Positions 16,811 through 25,006 of a stretch of DNA of 64,000 nucleotides are shown here, one piece after another. Under the pieces are notes generated by a model that searched no databases, was not told the origin of the DNA, and saw nothing but the letters and a program-made list of their open reading frames with translations. The first letter of the stretch is position 1. Each line of letters opens with the position of its first letter. Made by a program: the position numbers and the translations under genes. The DNA is taken from the NCBI GenBank assembly GCA_965202795.1, contig OZ241848.1, forward strand, positions 186,001 through 250,000, given 5' to 3'. This DNA comes from JACOND01 sp965202795 (GTDB lineage: Bacteria; Bdellovibrionota; Bdellovibrionia; Bdellovibrionales; UBA1609).

Positions 16811-17920
16811 TCAGGCAAACGCCGGCTTTTTTTGGGGGCAAGCGCTGTTTTCCGCCCGCCGGCCCCTTATAAAAGCGTCCATAAACAGCTCGCCGGCGCG
16901 GTAAGAGCTTCTCACAAAGGGGCCTGAGGCGCAATAGAGAAAGCCCATGGACTCGGCCTCCCGCCTCCAAAAATCAAACTCCTTTGGCGGGATGTATCTT
17001 TCCACAGGCAAATGCCTCCCGCTGGGCCGCAAATACTGTCCAAAAGTAAGGACATCGCAGCCGGCGGCGCGCAAATCCCGCATGGCGGCCCGGATCTCCG
17101 CCCCCTTTTCGCCCAATCCAAGCATAATGGAGGATTTTGTGTAAAGCTCCCGCTTGCTGTCTTTAAGCTCAGAGTTAAACAGCGCCTTGGCCATCTCCAA
17201 AACCTTCAGGGACTGGCGGCTGCTGGCTCTTGGATCTCGGACCTTTTTGCTCAGCCGCTCCACAGTCTCCACATTATGAGCAAACACATCAAGCCCGGAG
17301 CGGACAAGCGCGCGCAGGCAGTCCTCCCGGCCGGAAAAATCAGGGGTCAGGGCCTCAACCAGAATTTCTGGAGAAAGGGCTTTGACACAAGAGACAGACT
17401 TTGCAAAATGCCCGGCGCCCTCGTCGGGGAGATCGTCCCTGTTCACGCTGGTCAAAACCACATACTTCAGATTGAGGCGGGAGATGGCAAAGGCGGTTTT
17501 TTCCGGCTCGCGCTCATCCAGCCAGCCATTGGGGCGGCCTGTTTTCACATTGCAGAAGCGGCAGCCTCTTGAGCAGACATCTCCCATGAGCATAATGGTT
17601 GCCGTCCCCCCCGCCCAGCACTCCCCTATATTGGGGCAGGCGGCCTCCTCACAGACAGTGGAAAGGCCCAGGCCCCTGAGCAGGCTCTTAATGGATTGAT
17701 AAGCCGGTCCAGAGGGCAGTCTGGCTTTCAGCCAGGGCGGCTTTCTTTGAGGCGCCGCGGCAGGGGTTTTAGGGTTTTTTGGTTTGGGGTTCAGAGAGTT
17801 CATGGCATTATGGGGTTTTATGGGATTCTGAAGCTCCTGTTTTTTTGCTGGCAGCCGCGCCGAAGGATCCCGCTTTGCCGGCTGCGGCGAAGCGGGGGCG
17901 CGCAAGCCGGCGGCGCTCAT
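16811..17920 (-). CDS. lipA: Lipoyl synthase
   Basis: The product inserts two sulphurs into octanoyl-protein to make lipoate. Two iron-sulphur motifs are visible: CEEAACPNIGECW for the auxiliary cluster and CSRGCRFCNV for the radical-SAM cluster (CxxxCxxC). DVFAHNVETV and the LMLGLGE-like SIMLGLGEKGAE are family hallmarks. At 369 residues it is longer than usual because of about 60 extra N-terminal residues rich in Pro and Lys; a second ATG (residue 40) could be the true start. The last C-terminal residues overlap the open frame before pdhC, giving a lipA-pdhC pair that couples cofactor and enzyme. Confidence 0.93.
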   Translation of the reverse strand: MSAAGLRAPASPQPAKRDPSARLPAKKQELQNPIKPHNAMNSLNPKPKNPKTPAAAPQRKPPWLKARLPSGPAYQSIKSLLRGLGLSTVCEEAACPNIGECWAGGTATIMLMGDVCSRGCRFCNVKTGRPNGWLDEREPEKTAFAISRLNLKYVVLTSVNRDDLPDEGAGHFAKSVSCVKALSPEILVEALTPDFSGREDCLRALVRSGLDVFAHNVETVERLSKKVRDPRASSRQSLKVLEMAKALFNSELKDSKRELYTKSSIMLGLGEKGAEIRAAMRDLRAAGCDVLTFGQYLRPSGRHLPVERYIPPKEFDFWRREAESMGFLYCASGPFVRSSYRAGELFMDAFIRGRRAENSACPQKKPAFA

Positions 17921-18182
17921 AATTCTTTATCTTATATAGCATTCAGCAGGGTCTGAAAAGCGGAATTTTCCGCCGGGGCCTGCTCCGAAGCGCTTTGTCT
18001 GTTTTTGGCTCATCGGGGGGCGGGAGCCTTTTGCCGCAGCGGGCCGAAAGCCGGCAGGGGGCGGCCATTTGGCCGGGCGCCGCGAAGGTCTTGGAGAGGT
18101 TTTTTTGCAAAAACCCTTTTGGCTGCCCTGACTTTATGATAGGTTTTAATTGGCTGGCTAAAACAAAAAGAGAGATCTTTAG

Positions 18183-18536
18183 ATGAAAAAATCCAGATTT
18201 GCCATATTTCTCAGCCTGGGCCTGCTGACAGGCTGCGCCACCCCTTTGACAGGAATTCAAAAATGCGCCCTTATCGGGGAGGTCTATGCCGGCTCATCTT
18301 ATGGCTCTCAAACTGTTGTTGGCTCAACCGGCCGGCAAGTTTATTCCTATATCATGCCAACAATAAATCCCAGATGCCGCCTGCCTCAAACAGCAGCGGA
18401 GCGGGCAAAAGTTGATGAAATCAGGCCTGAAGCTCAAGAGCAGGCGAGCGAAAACAACAAAATCTTTTGGGCTTGGTTTGGCGGCATGATGGGCGCTCTA
18501 TGGCTTTTCACAGTAATTCTTTATTCAACCATTTAA
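18183..18536 (+). CDS. Small lipoprotein with C-terminal membrane helix
   Basis: The 117-residue protein begins with a lipoprotein signal ending in the lipobox LLTGC (Cys19). The middle has YGSQTVVGSTGRQVYSYI and a pair of cysteines, and a hydrophobic helix (about 95-115) closes the protein. It resembles small YceK-like lipoproteins (DUF1375) in its CALIGEVYAGS and cysteine-flanked loop, but this match is tentative. AGAGAG lies upstream of the ATG. Its function is unknown. Confidence 0.6.
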   Translation: MKKSRFAIFLSLGLLTGCATPLTGIQKCALIGEVYAGSSYGSQTVVGSTGRQVYSYIMPTINPRCRLPQTAAERAKVDEIRPEAQEQASENNKIFWAWFGGMMGALWLFTVILYSTI

Positions 18537-18815
18537 GGATGAAGTTTGTGGATTTGAGCCATTTTGCCTCCATGCTCCGGCTCGCAGAATGAGCAGCCTT
18601 TCGCTTTCTCAATCACCGCTGTTTTTGCCGCCTCTCCAGAGCCTGGATTTTTTGCTTGCGTTTTAGAAAAATCAAAGGAAAGCTTATATCTCCATGGGGG
18701 GCTTAAGACCGCCCCGGCGGCAGACAGCAGCAGGCTTCAGCCAGGGGTGGAGGCGCCGCAGGGGAAAACACAGGGGAATGCGGCGCAGCCAGCCAAAAAA
18801 ACTAAAGGGGGAATT

Positions 18816-19865
18816 ATGGCAGGACAAAAAAAAACAGCTTCCAGTCCAGCAGGCGCGTCAAGAGCTTCCGGCATCCATGACAGATTTTTCAAAAGAGCCT
18901 GCGAGCTGCCGGGGGCGGCCGCAGACCTCTGCCGGGAGGCCCTTCCCCCGGAAATATTCGCGCTCTTTGACTGGCCGCGCTGCCGGCTGGCAAAGGACAG
19001 CTTTCATGACGGCAAAAGGGCTGACTTGGTTGTGGCGGTCCCCTTTTTGTCAGATCCGGGGGTTTTGACTTACATCGTGATTGAGCATAAATCGCAGCAT
19101 GAGCCGAAGAAGACTTATGCCCAGTTCTACCGCTATCAGATGCAGTTTTCAAACGACCAGTTTGAAAAGCATGGCATGCTGCCAGAGATTTTGCTTGTTT
19201 TGATTCATCAGGGGAAGAGGCCTTACAAAGGCCCGCTTTCCCTTCGGGAGGCCCTTGGCCATCCGATTTCCCCGAAAAGCCGGATGGCGCGGCAAAACAT
19301 GCCGGGATTTAAGCCGTATTTGCTGGACCTCCATGATCCGCGCCTTGAGGAGGTTTTTAAGGATTCAAAGTCTAAGATTGGCGTCTGCCTGTATTTGCTG
19401 CGGCATGTTTGGGATCGCAGGGCGGATGTTGAGTTTGTTTTGGGCGTTTTGGGCATGTTTGGGGGGGATTTTTTGAGGAAATATCCAGATTTTGCGCTCA
19501 GCATGCTTGACTATTTGTTTGAGGGGTATAAAATGAGGGCAGAGGCATGGGCGGAGGCTGAGCGGGAAGCTGTCCGCCGTGGGTTATTGCCAAAAGGAGG
19601 TTATATGACAATACGGGAAGAAATTGAGGAAAGGGGCATACGGAAAGGCCATCGGGAAGGCCGCGTGGAAGGCCGCCAGGAAGAGCGCAGGAAGGTTATT
19701 GCAAATATGTTTAAGGAAAAGTTTGATATTTCCGTTATTTCCAGGGCAACAGGCCTGCCTGAAGCCGAAATCATTAAATTCAAAAACGGCGAGATCAAAA
19801 GCCCCGCGGCTGCGGAGACTTTAAACCAAGCCGGCAGCAGCGCTCAGAACGGTCAGGCTGAATAA
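18816..19865 (+). CDS. Rpn-family recombination-promoting nuclease / putative transposase
   Basis: The 349-residue protein has the PD-(D/E)xK nuclease core of the Rpn family: HDRFFKRACE near the start, then ADLVVAVPF and YIVIEHKSQHE with the catalytic Asp and Glu-x-Lys. The C-terminus has the usual charged repeats (KGHREGRVEGRQEERR) and a short helix-turn-helix-like tail, FDISVISRATGLPEAEIIKF. The start at 18816 follows AAAGGGGG; the frame extends upstream without support. Known Rpn proteins are DNA endonucleases that raise recombination. A second member is at 38470; their tails are nearly identical. Confidence 0.82.
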   Translation: MAGQKKTASSPAGASRASGIHDRFFKRACELPGAAADLCREALPPEIFALFDWPRCRLAKDSFHDGKRADLVVAVPFLSDPGVLTYIVIEHKSQHEPKKTYAQFYRYQMQFSNDQFEKHGMLPEILLVLIHQGKRPYKGPLSLREALGHPISPKSRMARQNMPGFKPYLLDLHDPRLEEVFKDSKSKIGVCLYLLRHVWDRRADVEFVLGVLGMFGGDFLRKYPDFALSMLDYLFEGYKMRAEAWAEAEREAVRRGLLPKGGYMTIREEIEERGIRKGHREGRVEGRQEERRKVIANMFKEKFDISVISRATGLPEAEIIKFKNGEIKSPAAAETLNQAGSSAQNGQAE

Positions 19866-20150
19866 GCCGCAGCCTGGGCCGGGGGCCTTGGTTTTTAGCC
19901 AAAAACAGTAATATTTTCCAGGGCGCGCAGGCGCCCCCCCCTTTAATGCCAAGACTGAAATCCAGTTTTTCAATAAATTTTGCGTATTTGCCGCTTTGCG
20001 GCGCAAATCCAGCCATAAGCCCGGCTTATTTTCGGCTGCTTCTCATTTTTTGAGACACTTTGCCCCCCGGCGGACCTGGAAATCCGGGCCGGAGCTTGTT
20101 TTCCGGGCCTGACCGCGCTATAAACAGGCTGTCCCCCGGCGGATCGAGAG
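19866..20150 (-). repeat. Family C dispersed repeat, copy 1
   Basis: Read on the minus strand this segment is closely similar, over about 280 bp, to 35450-35735 on the plus strand. Shared parts include GTCTCAAAAAATGAGA and a short frame starting MAxFxxQSGxYAxFI. It fills the gap after the Rpn gene. Whether the conserved short frame is translated is unknown. Confidence 0.7.
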
Positions 20151-20180
20151 CTTTTTTAACTGAAACAAAGGAGGGAAATT

Positions 20181-20426
20181 ATGACTAAAAATATGCTTAG
20201 AGGTTTAGATCCAGCAACTATTATAGCTGTCTTCGCCTTTCTTGGCGGCTTAGCGCTTGTTTTTGACTGGCGCTTAGAGACTGTGAGGGAAACACAAGCC
20301 ACCCTTAAAATAGAAGTAAAAGATCTGAAAACAGAAGTAAAAGATCTGAAAAATGGGCAAATACGCATTGAAAACAAGATTAACTTGCTTTTAAAAGAAA
20401 AAGTGACATCCCTAAAAAAAAAATAG
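20181..20426 (+). CDS. Small membrane-anchored coiled-coil protein
   Basis: The 81-residue product has one hydrophobic helix (about residues 11-27, TIIAVFAFLGGLALVFDW) and a charged coiled coil with a tandem TEVKDLK repeat (IEVKDLKTEVKDLKNGQIRIENKINLLL). A strong GGAGGG site precedes the ATG. It shares size and layout, including the (D/N)GQxRxExK pattern, with the gene at 24493 and more loosely with 10884. The function is unknown; a membrane-tethered oligomer is likely. Confidence 0.62.
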   Translation: MTKNMLRGLDPATIIAVFAFLGGLALVFDWRLETVRETQATLKIEVKDLKTEVKDLKNGQIRIENKINLLLKEKVTSLKKK

Positions 20427-20623
20427 CCATTGAGGCTTTTTGCCCCCGCCTGGCCCCGCGGCTTGACTTTGCCGGAGCTGTCTGCGCCAGCTAAAGGCTC
20501 AGCCAGAAAGTCCGTGTTTTTGAAAGGGCCGCTCCTCCCGGCGGGCGGCAGGCGCCGTTCGGCGCAACAATGGCTGCAAAAGGCTAAACATCCACAAGAT
20601 GAAAAACGCTTTTTCGCCCTGAG

Positions 20624-23600
20624 CTAAACATCTTCCACAACAGGCATATCGCCGGTATTGCCGCCGGTCCCGGGGGGAGGGGTCTGCTGCGGCTGGAAGT
20701 TTGGCGCGGGCTGGCCGGTGGTTTGCTGTCCAACAGGCTGCTGGCCGGTTGTGGCGCCTGTCAAAGCTCCAGCAGCTCCGGCGGCGCCATAGCTGCCGCT
20801 CCCCATCTGAACCATTTGGATATTGTATTGCAGCTGCTGGATTTGCTGAACCATATCAGATATAACCGCCTGTTTTTGAAAGGCCTCCTTCTGCGACTGC
20901 TGCCAAAGATTCATTTGCATTTCCTGCCATTTCATCCGCATTTGCATTTGCTGCATATGCTGGAAGTTTGCGTAATTGGGCATGCCGCCGGGGGGGCCGG
21001 CGCCCCAATAACCGCCTCCCCCGCCGTAGGGGTTTCCGCCATAGGGGTTTCCGCCAAACTGAACCCCGGCATAAGCTCCCGCGCCCCATGGATTCCCTCC
21101 GTAGGGGTTCCCTCCGTAGGGGTTTCCGCCAAACTGAACGCCGGCGTAAGCTCCCGCGCCCCATGGATTCCCTCCGTAGGGGTTTCCGCCATAGGGGTTT
21201 CCGCCAAACTGAACCCCGGCGTAAGCTCCCGCGCCCCATGGGTTCCCTCCGTAGGGGTTCCCTCCATAGGGGTTTCCGCCCCAGGGGTTTCCGCCAAACT
21301 GAATGCCGGCTGAGGCCCCTCCCCAGGGGCCAGCTCCGCCCCAGGGGTTTCCGCCGTAGGGGTTTCCGCCAAACTGAACGCCGGCGTAAGCTCCCGCGCC
21401 CCATGGCCCCATAGCCGCATAAGGGCTCCAGCCCTGGTGGCCTCCCCAGTGGCCATGCGCATGGGCATGAGCGTAGGGAGAGCTGTGCCAGCCGCCATGT
21501 CTGTGGCCGGCGGCGCCATGAGAGCAGCTGTAGCCTCCTGTAAGCGCGTTCCCTCTTGTCAGCCCATACAGCCCGTTATTGATAAAGGGGAAGCCCGCGC
21601 TTAAGCCGGCCATGCGGTAGCCAAAATTGTTTTCCGCCCCAAGGCCCTGCCAGGCTCTTAGCTCATTGGCGGCGCGGTCGGCCCGGCGGGCCTCTCTCAG
21701 GCCGTAAATGGAAAGCGCCGCGCCTCCGGCAATGCTCAGGACGCTGCCCAGCTTTTGCGCAAAGGACGGCTCATAAAGCTCCTTCAGGGCCTGCATGCGG
21801 TCGCAGACATCACAGTTGGCTTCGGCTTCGGTGTCTTCGTCATCAAGGCTATACTTTTTCATATCTTCGTCAAATATTTTGTCTTCAAGACTCTCCAGCT
21901 TTTTCTCCCGCTCTTTTTGCGTGTTATGAAGACGGGCAAGCCCTGTTAATGTTTTCTTGCAATCCCCTTCGTCTGCAGCATAAGCTTCGCAAAAAGCTTT
22001 TTCTTTGATTTTTCCTTTGCTTCTAAAATAATCATCGCCGCCCGGCCAGCCGCCGCTATTATCTTTTGTCCAAGCAAAGCACTGATGTTCTGCCTTTGTT
22101 CCCTCAGTCAGCGGCGCTGCAGCTTGAGCTTGAGCTTGAGGCAAAAGAAGATCCAGCCAGCCGGCCGGCGCCGCAAAGTTTTCGGCAATCATCTGCCAGG
22201 CGGAGCTTTTGCCCGCCATGGAATTTGCCAGCCGCGCGGAGAGCTTTGGCTTAAGACCTCCGCCCGCTTTTTCTTCTTGCAAGCCGGCAGCTGTTTTTTG
22301 AATTTTGTTAAAGCTTTTGTAATGATGTCCGTTAAGGCCTGGCTTATAAGACTCGCTTTCGCCCCTGTAATGAGACTTGCCAAGGCTTGGCGCTCTCAGC
22401 GCTTTTGAAGCGCGGGCTTTGAGTTTTTGTTTTTTGGCGCCTGATGCTGCGGGGCTGTTTTGATGCCCCGCTGCCGCAAGACTTTGAATGCCGGCTGCTG
22501 CGGGGCTGCGCTGGCTGCCTGCCGGCGCGGGGCGGCTTTGAAGTTTTGTTTTTGCCGGCAGTCCGGCGCACGCCTTTGCCAAGCTTCCGCTTTTAAGTTT
22601 TTTCAAATTAAAATCGCGAGCTTGTCTGTGAGTTTTTAGCATGCGCGCTTTTAAATCAGATGGATACAGCTGCTGCCGGCCAGCTCTATCTTCGGAAATT
22701 ACATTTGGCGCTTTGCCAGCCAAGACAGCGGCATGTTTTGCTAAAAGCAGGCTGTGTTTATTTTTAGGGATTGTGTTTTTTGATTCATTAACTCTTACTG
22801 GAACAAGCAGTGGTGGAGCGCTACTTTCACTCTCTTTATCACTGCCGCCCTCAGGATCATTTTTGCTCTCTGAGGCGCTATCTTTAGCAGCGCCGGCGGC
22901 AGGCCAGACAGAAGGCGGGGAAACAGCTGCGGCGGCAGCAGCTGCTCCATCGTCCTCGTCAGATTCTCCAGCGCCAGCAACGCCGGCAACGGCAGATCCG
23001 CTTCCTCTAGTCCCCGTTCCCGCGCCGGAATTTGCGCTGGCACCAGTTGCATCTTCTCCACTTGTTATAGCAGCAACTGTTGAGGAACTGCCTGTTGCAG
23101 AAGCAGCTGACGCGGAAGAAGATGCAGCGCCCCCGCTTGCTGCAGGAGAGGCTGAGACAGGCGCAACAACAGGCCGGACGGATTGCGGACTTCTAGAATT
23201 ATTTTGATTAATGGTCTTGTCACAATTGTTATCACGCGTCCAAAATTCGTCTCCTTTTTTGTCTTCTATATATTGATTGATTTTCTTACCAGCCTCTTTA
23301 GGAGTGATAGGGACATCTTTTTCAAATTTATATGCCCCTCCTTGCGCAATAAGTTTTCTCGTATAACCCAGCTTATTTTTGTCGAGGGATGACTCAAAAT
23401 CAGCCAAAACCTCTTCAATTTTTTCTTCTGTGTCTTCTATTTTTTTTACAAGCTTGTCCTTTTCTTTTTTCAGCTGCTTAAGCTTGGACTTTCCCTTTGA
23501 GGATGAGGAGGAGGAAAGAATGCTCGCCAGCTCAAGAGGGCTGAGGCAGATTTGCGCCTGCGCGGGCGGCGAAGCCGGCGCAAGCAAAAAAAGCGCCGCG

Positions 23601-23698
23601 GCCGCAGCGCCAGGCTTAAAACAGGCTTTAAAGCAGGCTTTAAAGCAGGCCCCAAGAAAAGCCTTCAGAAAAAAAGATTTTTTGCGCGCGGCAAACAT
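20624..23698 (-). CDS. Large secreted Gly/Asn/His-rich repeat protein
   Basis: From ATG 23698 (AGGG upstream) it is 1,024 residues; an ATG at 23737 adds 13. A signal peptide with a CFKACFKACFK run ends near AQA-Q. Then come a coiled coil (KLKQLKKEKDKLVKKIEDTEEKIEEVL), a Ser/Ala-rich low-complexity stretch, a helical segment with several Cys (CDVCDRMQAL), a His/Gly-rich part (AHAHAHGHWGGHQGW), and tandem repeats of GGNPYGGNPWGAGAYAGVQF. A Gln/Met-rich tail (QMQMRMKWQEMQMN) follows. It is probably exported and exposed or periplasmic. No enzymatic domain is visible; the His-rich part might bind metal. Confidence 0.6.
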   Translation of the reverse strand: MFAARKKSFFLKAFLGACFKACFKACFKPGAAAAALFLLAPASPPAQAQICLSPLELASILSSSSSSKGKSKLKQLKKEKDKLVKKIEDTEEKIEEVLADFESSLDKNKLGYTRKLIAQGGAYKFEKDVPITPKEAGKKINQYIEDKKGDEFWTRDNNCDKTINQNNSRSPQSVRPVVAPVSASPAASGGAASSSASAASATGSSSTVAAITSGEDATGASANSGAGTGTRGSGSAVAGVAGAGESDEDDGAAAAAAAVSPPSVWPAAGAAKDSASESKNDPEGGSDKESESSAPPLLVPVRVNESKNTIPKNKHSLLLAKHAAVLAGKAPNVISEDRAGRQQLYPSDLKARMLKTHRQARDFNLKKLKSGSLAKACAGLPAKTKLQSRPAPAGSQRSPAAAGIQSLAAAGHQNSPAASGAKKQKLKARASKALRAPSLGKSHYRGESESYKPGLNGHHYKSFNKIQKTAAGLQEEKAGGGLKPKLSARLANSMAGKSSAWQMIAENFAAPAGWLDLLLPQAQAQAAAPLTEGTKAEHQCFAWTKDNSGGWPGGDDYFRSKGKIKEKAFCEAYAADEGDCKKTLTGLARLHNTQKEREKKLESLEDKIFDEDMKKYSLDDEDTEAEANCDVCDRMQALKELYEPSFAQKLGSVLSIAGGAALSIYGLREARRADRAANELRAWQGLGAENNFGYRMAGLSAGFPFINNGLYGLTRGNALTGGYSCSHGAAGHRHGGWHSSPYAHAHAHGHWGGHQGWSPYAAMGPWGAGAYAGVQFGGNPYGGNPWGGAGPWGGASAGIQFGGNPWGGNPYGGNPYGGNPWGAGAYAGVQFGGNPYGGNPYGGNPWGAGAYAGVQFGGNPYGGNPYGGNPWGAGAYAGVQFGGNPYGGNPYGGGGGYWGAGPPGGMPNYANFQHMQQMQMRMKWQEMQMNLWQQSQKEAFQKQAVISDMVQQIQQLQYNIQMVQMGSGSYGAAGAAGALTGATTGQQPVGQQTTGQPAPNFQPQQTPPPGTGGNTGDMPVVEDV
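21010..21400 (-). repeat. In-frame tandem repeats inside the large Gly-rich gene
   Basis: Units of about 75-90 bp, built on the 15-bp submotif encoding GGNPY or GGNPW followed by GAGAYAGVQF, recur about five times. Neighbouring units are nearly identical at the DNA level, which points to recent expansion or homogenisation. All lengths seen keep the frame. Confidence 0.85.
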
Positions 23699-23737
23699 AT
23701 TAAACCCTAAGAGATTCAAAAAATTAAAACGCAGCAT

Positions 23738-24432
23738 AACTGTTTTGCCGGCCTCTGTTTGTTTTATCGGCGCCTGCGGGGGCTTCTTTTAGCGGCTTTG
23801 CCGGCAAAATGGCGCGGGCTGCGGGGTTTTAAGCTTTATGAGGCGCAAAATTTTTAGGGCTTTAGGCCAGCTGAGCCTGGCTCAAATCCCCTGATCCCGC
23901 TTTTTTGAGCCTGCTGTTTCCCCCGCTTGCTGTTTGCCGGGCTTTTTTGCCTGTCTGGCTGCAGGGCAGCCGCTCGCTTTGCGGGCGGGAATCCAATTAA
24001 ACCCAAAAAGATTAAAATCCTGCCGGGTTTGCTCCCCCCGGCCTGCCCTCCTGAGCCTGTCTCTTTATAAGCCTTAAGTCCTGAATCCCCCCGAAAAACT
24101 TTTCAGTCTGGCTAAAAAACCGGGCTGTTTTAGGCTTGGGCTTTTGCCCCTTCTTCCCTTTCGGCCCCCCCTATGATACAGCCCCCCTTAAGCAAAGCTT
24201 AGCGCCAAATAAACCAGCCTTCAATCCTCTTTGTTTATTTTATCAGGTTTTTTTGCGAAAGCCGCCAGCCAAGGGCATTTTTGCGGCAGGCGGAAAAACC
24301 GGAAAAAGGCCTGCGCGGCTTAACTGGCGCCCAAAATAAAGATCAATTTTTAAGCAGTTAAATTTAAGAAATCCCGCCCTTAGCGGCGGCCCAAGCCAAG
24401 ATGACATGGATCAGAGCTTGAGTCTGTCAAGA
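23738..24432. other. Long intergenic gap without a supported gene
   Basis: About 700 bp separate the large secreted-protein gene and the next small gene. Open frames here are short, lack ribosome sites and show no family resemblance. I see no tRNA-like fold or repeat family member in it. Confidence 0.5.
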
Positions 24433-24459
24433 GCTTTCCCCTGTGTCACAGGGGAAAGC
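24433..24459. terminator. Long perfect palindrome, likely transcription terminator
   Basis: Thirteen-base arms GCTTTCCCCTGTG and CACAGGGGAAAGC flank a single T. The site lies about 30 bp downstream of the small gene on the minus strand. There is no clear U tract, so a protein-binding palindrome is an alternative. Confidence 0.4.
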
Positions 24460-24492
24460 CTGCCGGACATCAGAGCGCAGCAGGGGCTTATT

Positions 24493-24726
24493 TTATGTTT
24501 TTGGGATTTGCGCGCTTAAAAGCATTTCAATTTTATCAATCTTGCTTTCAAGACGGGCCTGCCCCTTTTGCAGATCTTTCAGCTCCGCCTCAAAACGGAC
24601 TTGCCCATCCTGCAGCTCTTTTTGCTTGCCCTTTAAAGGCGCTAAAAGCATATTGACAATAAGCGCCAAGATGGTCATCATGGCGCATAAAGCTATAATT
24701 GCCTGCGGAGCTAAACCTTCAATCAT
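24493..24726 (-). CDS. Small membrane-anchored coiled-coil protein
   Basis: The 77-residue product has a hydrophobic helix (about residues 7-29, AIIALCAMMTILALIVNMLLA) followed by a coiled coil (KQKELQDGQVRFEAELKDLQKGQARLESKIDKIEML). AAGGGAATC precedes the ATG. It matches the 20181 product in its GLxPxxIIA start and DGQxRxE coiled-coil pattern. It is one of three such genes in the window; function unknown. Confidence 0.6.
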   Translation of the reverse strand: MIEGLAPQAIIALCAMMTILALIVNMLLAPLKGKQKELQDGQVRFEAELKDLQKGQARLESKIDKIEMLLSAQIPKT

Positions 24727-24795
24727 GATTCCCTTCTTGTTCTATGTTAAGCTAAAACAGACCCCTAAAGCGGCGGTTAAATTTGAGCCGCCCCT

Positions 24796-24830
24796 GATGA
24801 TCCTCAACGATGATCCTCAGATGATCCTCA
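24796..24830. repeat. Triple 11-bp direct repeat
   Basis: GATGATCCTCA occurs three times at 24796, 24809 and 24820, spaced 13 and 11 bp. It lies 70 bp upstream of the 24493 gene, in the divergent space before radA's end, and could be an operator or a chance expansion. Confidence 0.6.
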
Positions 24831-25006
24831 GCGGGGAACAGCCTGATTATCGCGCGGCGCGGGACAAAAAACAAGGCCAAAATCCAGGTTTTCAAAAAAA
24901 GTTTTTAGGCCTGTATGGGCGGAATCGGCCAGATCCGGCTGCTTCCGGCAGCCTGTCTTCTGTTTCTATTTTGCCGGGCCTCTTAATCTCCGCGGCTGCT
25001 TAAGCC

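Noticed and set aside
20723..21414. Plus-strand and second minus-strand open frames over the Gly-rich repeats
   Set aside because: Periodic DNA keeps all frames open; only the 1,024-residue frame has a signal peptide and continues past the repeats.
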